From NCBI RefSeq assembly GCF_029953285.1, contig NZ_JASAOI010000026.1, positions 62,001 to 126,000 on the forward strand: 64,000 bases of DNA, written 5' to 3'. The notes under the pieces are model-generated. The model did no database searches. It was not told where the DNA came from and was given only the letters and a program-made list of their open reading frames with translations. Below are positions 62,223 to 64,000 of the stretch, one piece after another; position 1 is the stretch's first letter; each line of letters starts with the position of its first letter. Origin of the DNA: Yinghuangia seranimata (lineage in GTDB: Bacteria; Actinomycetota; Actinomycetes; Streptomycetales; Streptomycetaceae). Both the position numbers and the translations under genes were made by a program.

Positions 62223-63100
62223 CGCTCACCCCGGACCTGACCGCCCGCCTGGCCGCGGCCGGCCTGGACGCGGCCGCCGTCGAGGCGCTCGCCCGCGCGA
62301 CCGTGGCCGAGGACCTGGCGGGCGGCGTCGACGTGACCTCCGTGGCAACGGTGCCCGCCGACGCGCGTGGCAGCGCCGACTTCACGGCCCGCGTGCCGGG
62401 CGTCGTCGCCGGCCTGCCGGTCGCCGAGGCCGTTGTCGAGGTCGTGTGCGGCACCGACGTCGAGATCAAGCGGTTCGTCGCCGACGGCGACCGGGTCGCC
62501 CGCGGCCAGGTGCTGTTCACCGCCGTCGGCGCCACCCGCGACCTGCTCACCGCCGAACGCTCCGCGCTCAACCTCATGTGCCGGCTGTCCGGCATCGCGA
62601 CGCTCACCCGCACCTGGGTCGACGCCGTCGCGGGCACCGGCGCCGCGATCCGCGACACCCGCAAGACCACGCCGGGCCTGCGCGCGCTGGAGAAGTACGC
62701 GGTGCGCTGCGGCGGCGGCGTCAACCACCGCATGTCGCTGTCCGACGCCGCGATGGTCAAGGACAACCACGTGGTGGCGGCCGGCGGCGTCGCGGAGGCC
62801 TTCAACGCCGTCCGCGCGGCCTTCCCCGACGTTCCCGTCGAGGTCGAGGTCGACCGGCTCGACCAGATCCCGCCGGTGCTCGACGCGGGCGCCGACCTGA
62901 TCCTGCTCGACAACATGACCCCGTTCCAACTGCGCGAGGCCGTCGCCCTGGTCGGCGGGCGCGCCCGCCTGGAGTCCAGCGGCGGGCTCACCCTGGACAC
63001 CGCGCGCGAGGTCGCGTCCACCGGCGTCGACTACCTCGCCGTGGGGGCGCTCACCCACTCCGCCCCGGTGCTGGACATCGGCGTGGACCTCCGCGACTGA
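62219..63100 (+). CDS. nadC: nicotinate-nucleotide diphosphorylase (carboxylating)
   Basis: 293 residues, GTG start overlapping the nadB stop. EDLAGGVDVTSVATVPADARG, AERSALNLMCRLSGIATLTR, RDTRKTTPGLRALEKYAV and GGGVNHRMSLSDAAMVKDNHV are family motifs. Converts quinolinate and PRPP to nicotinate mononucleotide. Last gene of the coupled operon. Confidence 0.95.
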   Translation: MTLTPDLTARLAAAGLDAAAVEALARATVAEDLAGGVDVTSVATVPADARGSADFTARVPGVVAGLPVAEAVVEVVCGTDVEIKRFVADGDRVARGQVLFTAVGATRDLLTAERSALNLMCRLSGIATLTRTWVDAVAGTGAAIRDTRKTTPGLRALEKYAVRCGGGVNHRMSLSDAAMVKDNHVVAAGGVAEAFNAVRAAFPDVPVEVEVDRLDQIPPVLDAGADLILLDNMTPFQLREAVALVGGRARLESSGGLTLDTAREVASTGVDYLAVGALTHSAPVLDIGVDLRD

Positions 63101-63198
63101 GCCGGGTCAGAGGCCACCCAGGTACTGTGCCTTCTTCCGTCTCAGCGCCCACCGCCGTCCCCCTGACGACCCACCGCCACAGCCAAGGACACCCGACG

Positions 63199-63984
63199 AT
63201 GCTCCTGACGATCGACGTAGGCAACACGCACACCGTGCTCGGCCTGTTCGACGGTGACGACATCGTCGAGCACTGGCGCATCTCCACCGACGCCCGCCGC
63301 ACCGCCGACGAGCTCGCCGTGGTCCTGCAGGGCCTGCTCGGCCAGCACCCGCTGATCGGGGCGGGCGGCGTCGACGGCATCGCGGTGTGCTCCACCGTGC
63401 CGTCCGTGCTGCACGAGATGCGCGACATGTTCCGCCGCTACTACGGCGACATCCCCGCGGTCGTCGTCGAGCCCGGCGTGAAGACCGGCGTGCCGGTGCT
63501 CATGGACAACCCGAAGGAAGTCGGCACCGACCGCATCATCAACGCGCTCGCCGCCATCAAGCTCTACGGCGGCCCCTGCATCGTCGTCGACTTCGGCACC
63601 GCCACCACCTTCGACGCGGTCAGCGCCAAGGGCGAGTACATCGGCGGCGCCATCGCCCCCGGCATCGAGATCTCCGTGGACGCGCTGGGCGCGCGCGGCG
63701 CGCAGCTGCGCAAGATCGAGCTCATGCGGCCCCGCTCGGTCGTCGGGAAGAGCACCGTCGAGGCCATGCAGGCCGGCATCCTGTACGGCTTCGCCGGCCA
63801 GGTCGACGGCGTCGTCAAGCGCATGGCCGCCGAACTGTCCGACGACCCCGAGTCGGTCACCGTGGTGGCCACCGGCGGGCTCGCGACCCTGGTGCTCGGC
63901 GAGGCGTCCGTCATCGACGTCCACGAGCCGTGGCTCACCCTGATCGGCCTGCGGATGGTCTACGAGCGCAACGCCGGGGCATAG
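63199..63984 (+). CDS. coaX: type III pantothenate kinase
   Basis: 261 residues from ATG 63199, with AAGGA upstream. ASKHA-fold motifs: TIDVGNTHTVLGLFDG, VDFGTATTFDAVSAKGEYIGGAIAPG and VVATGGLA. Phosphorylates pantothenate, the first committed CoA step. About 100 bp after nadC, so it shares the cofactor neighbourhood but may have its own start of transcription. Confidence 0.94.
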   Translation: MLLTIDVGNTHTVLGLFDGDDIVEHWRISTDARRTADELAVVLQGLLGQHPLIGAGGVDGIAVCSTVPSVLHEMRDMFRRYYGDIPAVVVEPGVKTGVPVLMDNPKEVGTDRIINALAAIKLYGGPCIVVDFGTATTFDAVSAKGEYIGGAIAPGIEISVDALGARGAQLRKIELMRPRSVVGKSTVEAMQAGILYGFAGQVDGVVKRMAAELSDDPESVTVVATGGLATLVLGEASVIDVHEPWLTLIGLRMVYERNAGA

Positions 63985-64000
63985 CGCCGCAAACCGGGCA

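Noticed and set aside
1-64000. CRISPR arrays, rRNA genes, complete tRNA genes or insertion sequences
   Set aside because: None seen. The only tRNA-like sequence is the 3' fragment at 3130-3178.

Overview
The window is about 73% GC or higher by eye. It has GTG and TTG starts, strong third-position G/C bias, many 4-bp gene overlaps, and a gene order typical of Streptomycetales: ppa, dacB, metalloprotease, tilS, hpt, ftsH, folE, folP, folB, folK, DUF3180, orphan nuoD, ... panC, panD, nadB, nadC, coaX. It looks like a chromosome-arm-to-core segment of a Streptomyces relative (Streptomyces, Embleya or Yinghuangia type). Many LLM-class, SDR, P450 and TetR genes are interleaved with housekeeping blocks.

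Layout. 1-3180: right end of an integrated actinomycete conjugative element (AICE), with a TraB/FtsK-like translocase cut by the window edge and three small coupled genes. It ends at a 3' fragment of a tRNA-Thr(CGT) gene, the attachment site. 3217-11966: accessory chromosome with a decayed gene, TetR regulators, a GH15/MFS gene pair, a TAT-exported alkaline phosphatase under a PHO-box-like palindrome, a TetR/DUF4188 pair with a perfect operator, and an ECF-type sigma factor. 12474-19142: membrane methyltransferase, L,D-transpeptidase, and an LLM/SDR/MarR/LLM cluster. 19186-26853: membrane protein, AlaX-like editing protein, DedA, beta-propeller-like protein, NlpC/P60 hydrolase, pyrophosphatase and D-Ala-D-Ala carboxypeptidase. 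26957-40670: conserved core with tilS-hpt, ftsH-folE, folP-NTF2, folB-folK-DUF3180, orphan NuoD and two bacterial PH-domain membrane proteins. 40707-50362: accessory block with a CoA-transferase, LysR/MFS, an isochorismatase-like protein, and a 1,424-residue secreted ADP-ribosyltransferase carrying several lectin modules and an unusual Trp-Pro 11-residue repeat. 50406-63984: MidA-type methyltransferase, two tandem sensor kinases with one response regulator, an SDR/cupin/P450 cluster, then a translationally coupled pantothenate-NAD operon ending with type III pantothenate kinase.

How the parts work together. folE, folP, folB and folK supply tetrahydrofolate. A DUF2520 dehydrogenase with panC, panD and coaX supplies CoA, and nadB with nadC supplies NAD. 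ppa, hpt and tilS are general nucleotide and tRNA housekeeping. The most unusual object is the toxin-like protein at 45055-49329. It combines a cholera-toxin-fold mono-ADP-ribosyltransferase (R...STS...ExE) with a ricin-type module, two blocks of strictly 11-residue-spaced W-P repeats, three lectin modules repeated at exactly 489 bp, and a bulb-lectin (B-lectin) C-terminus. A second theme is regulatory: a dozen genes begin 6-8 nt after a TANNNT-like -10 box with no Shine-Dalgarno, consistent with leaderless transcripts. A CTGAC-N5-GTCAG-like site recurs upstream of the SDR/MarR, LLM and CoA-transferase genes.
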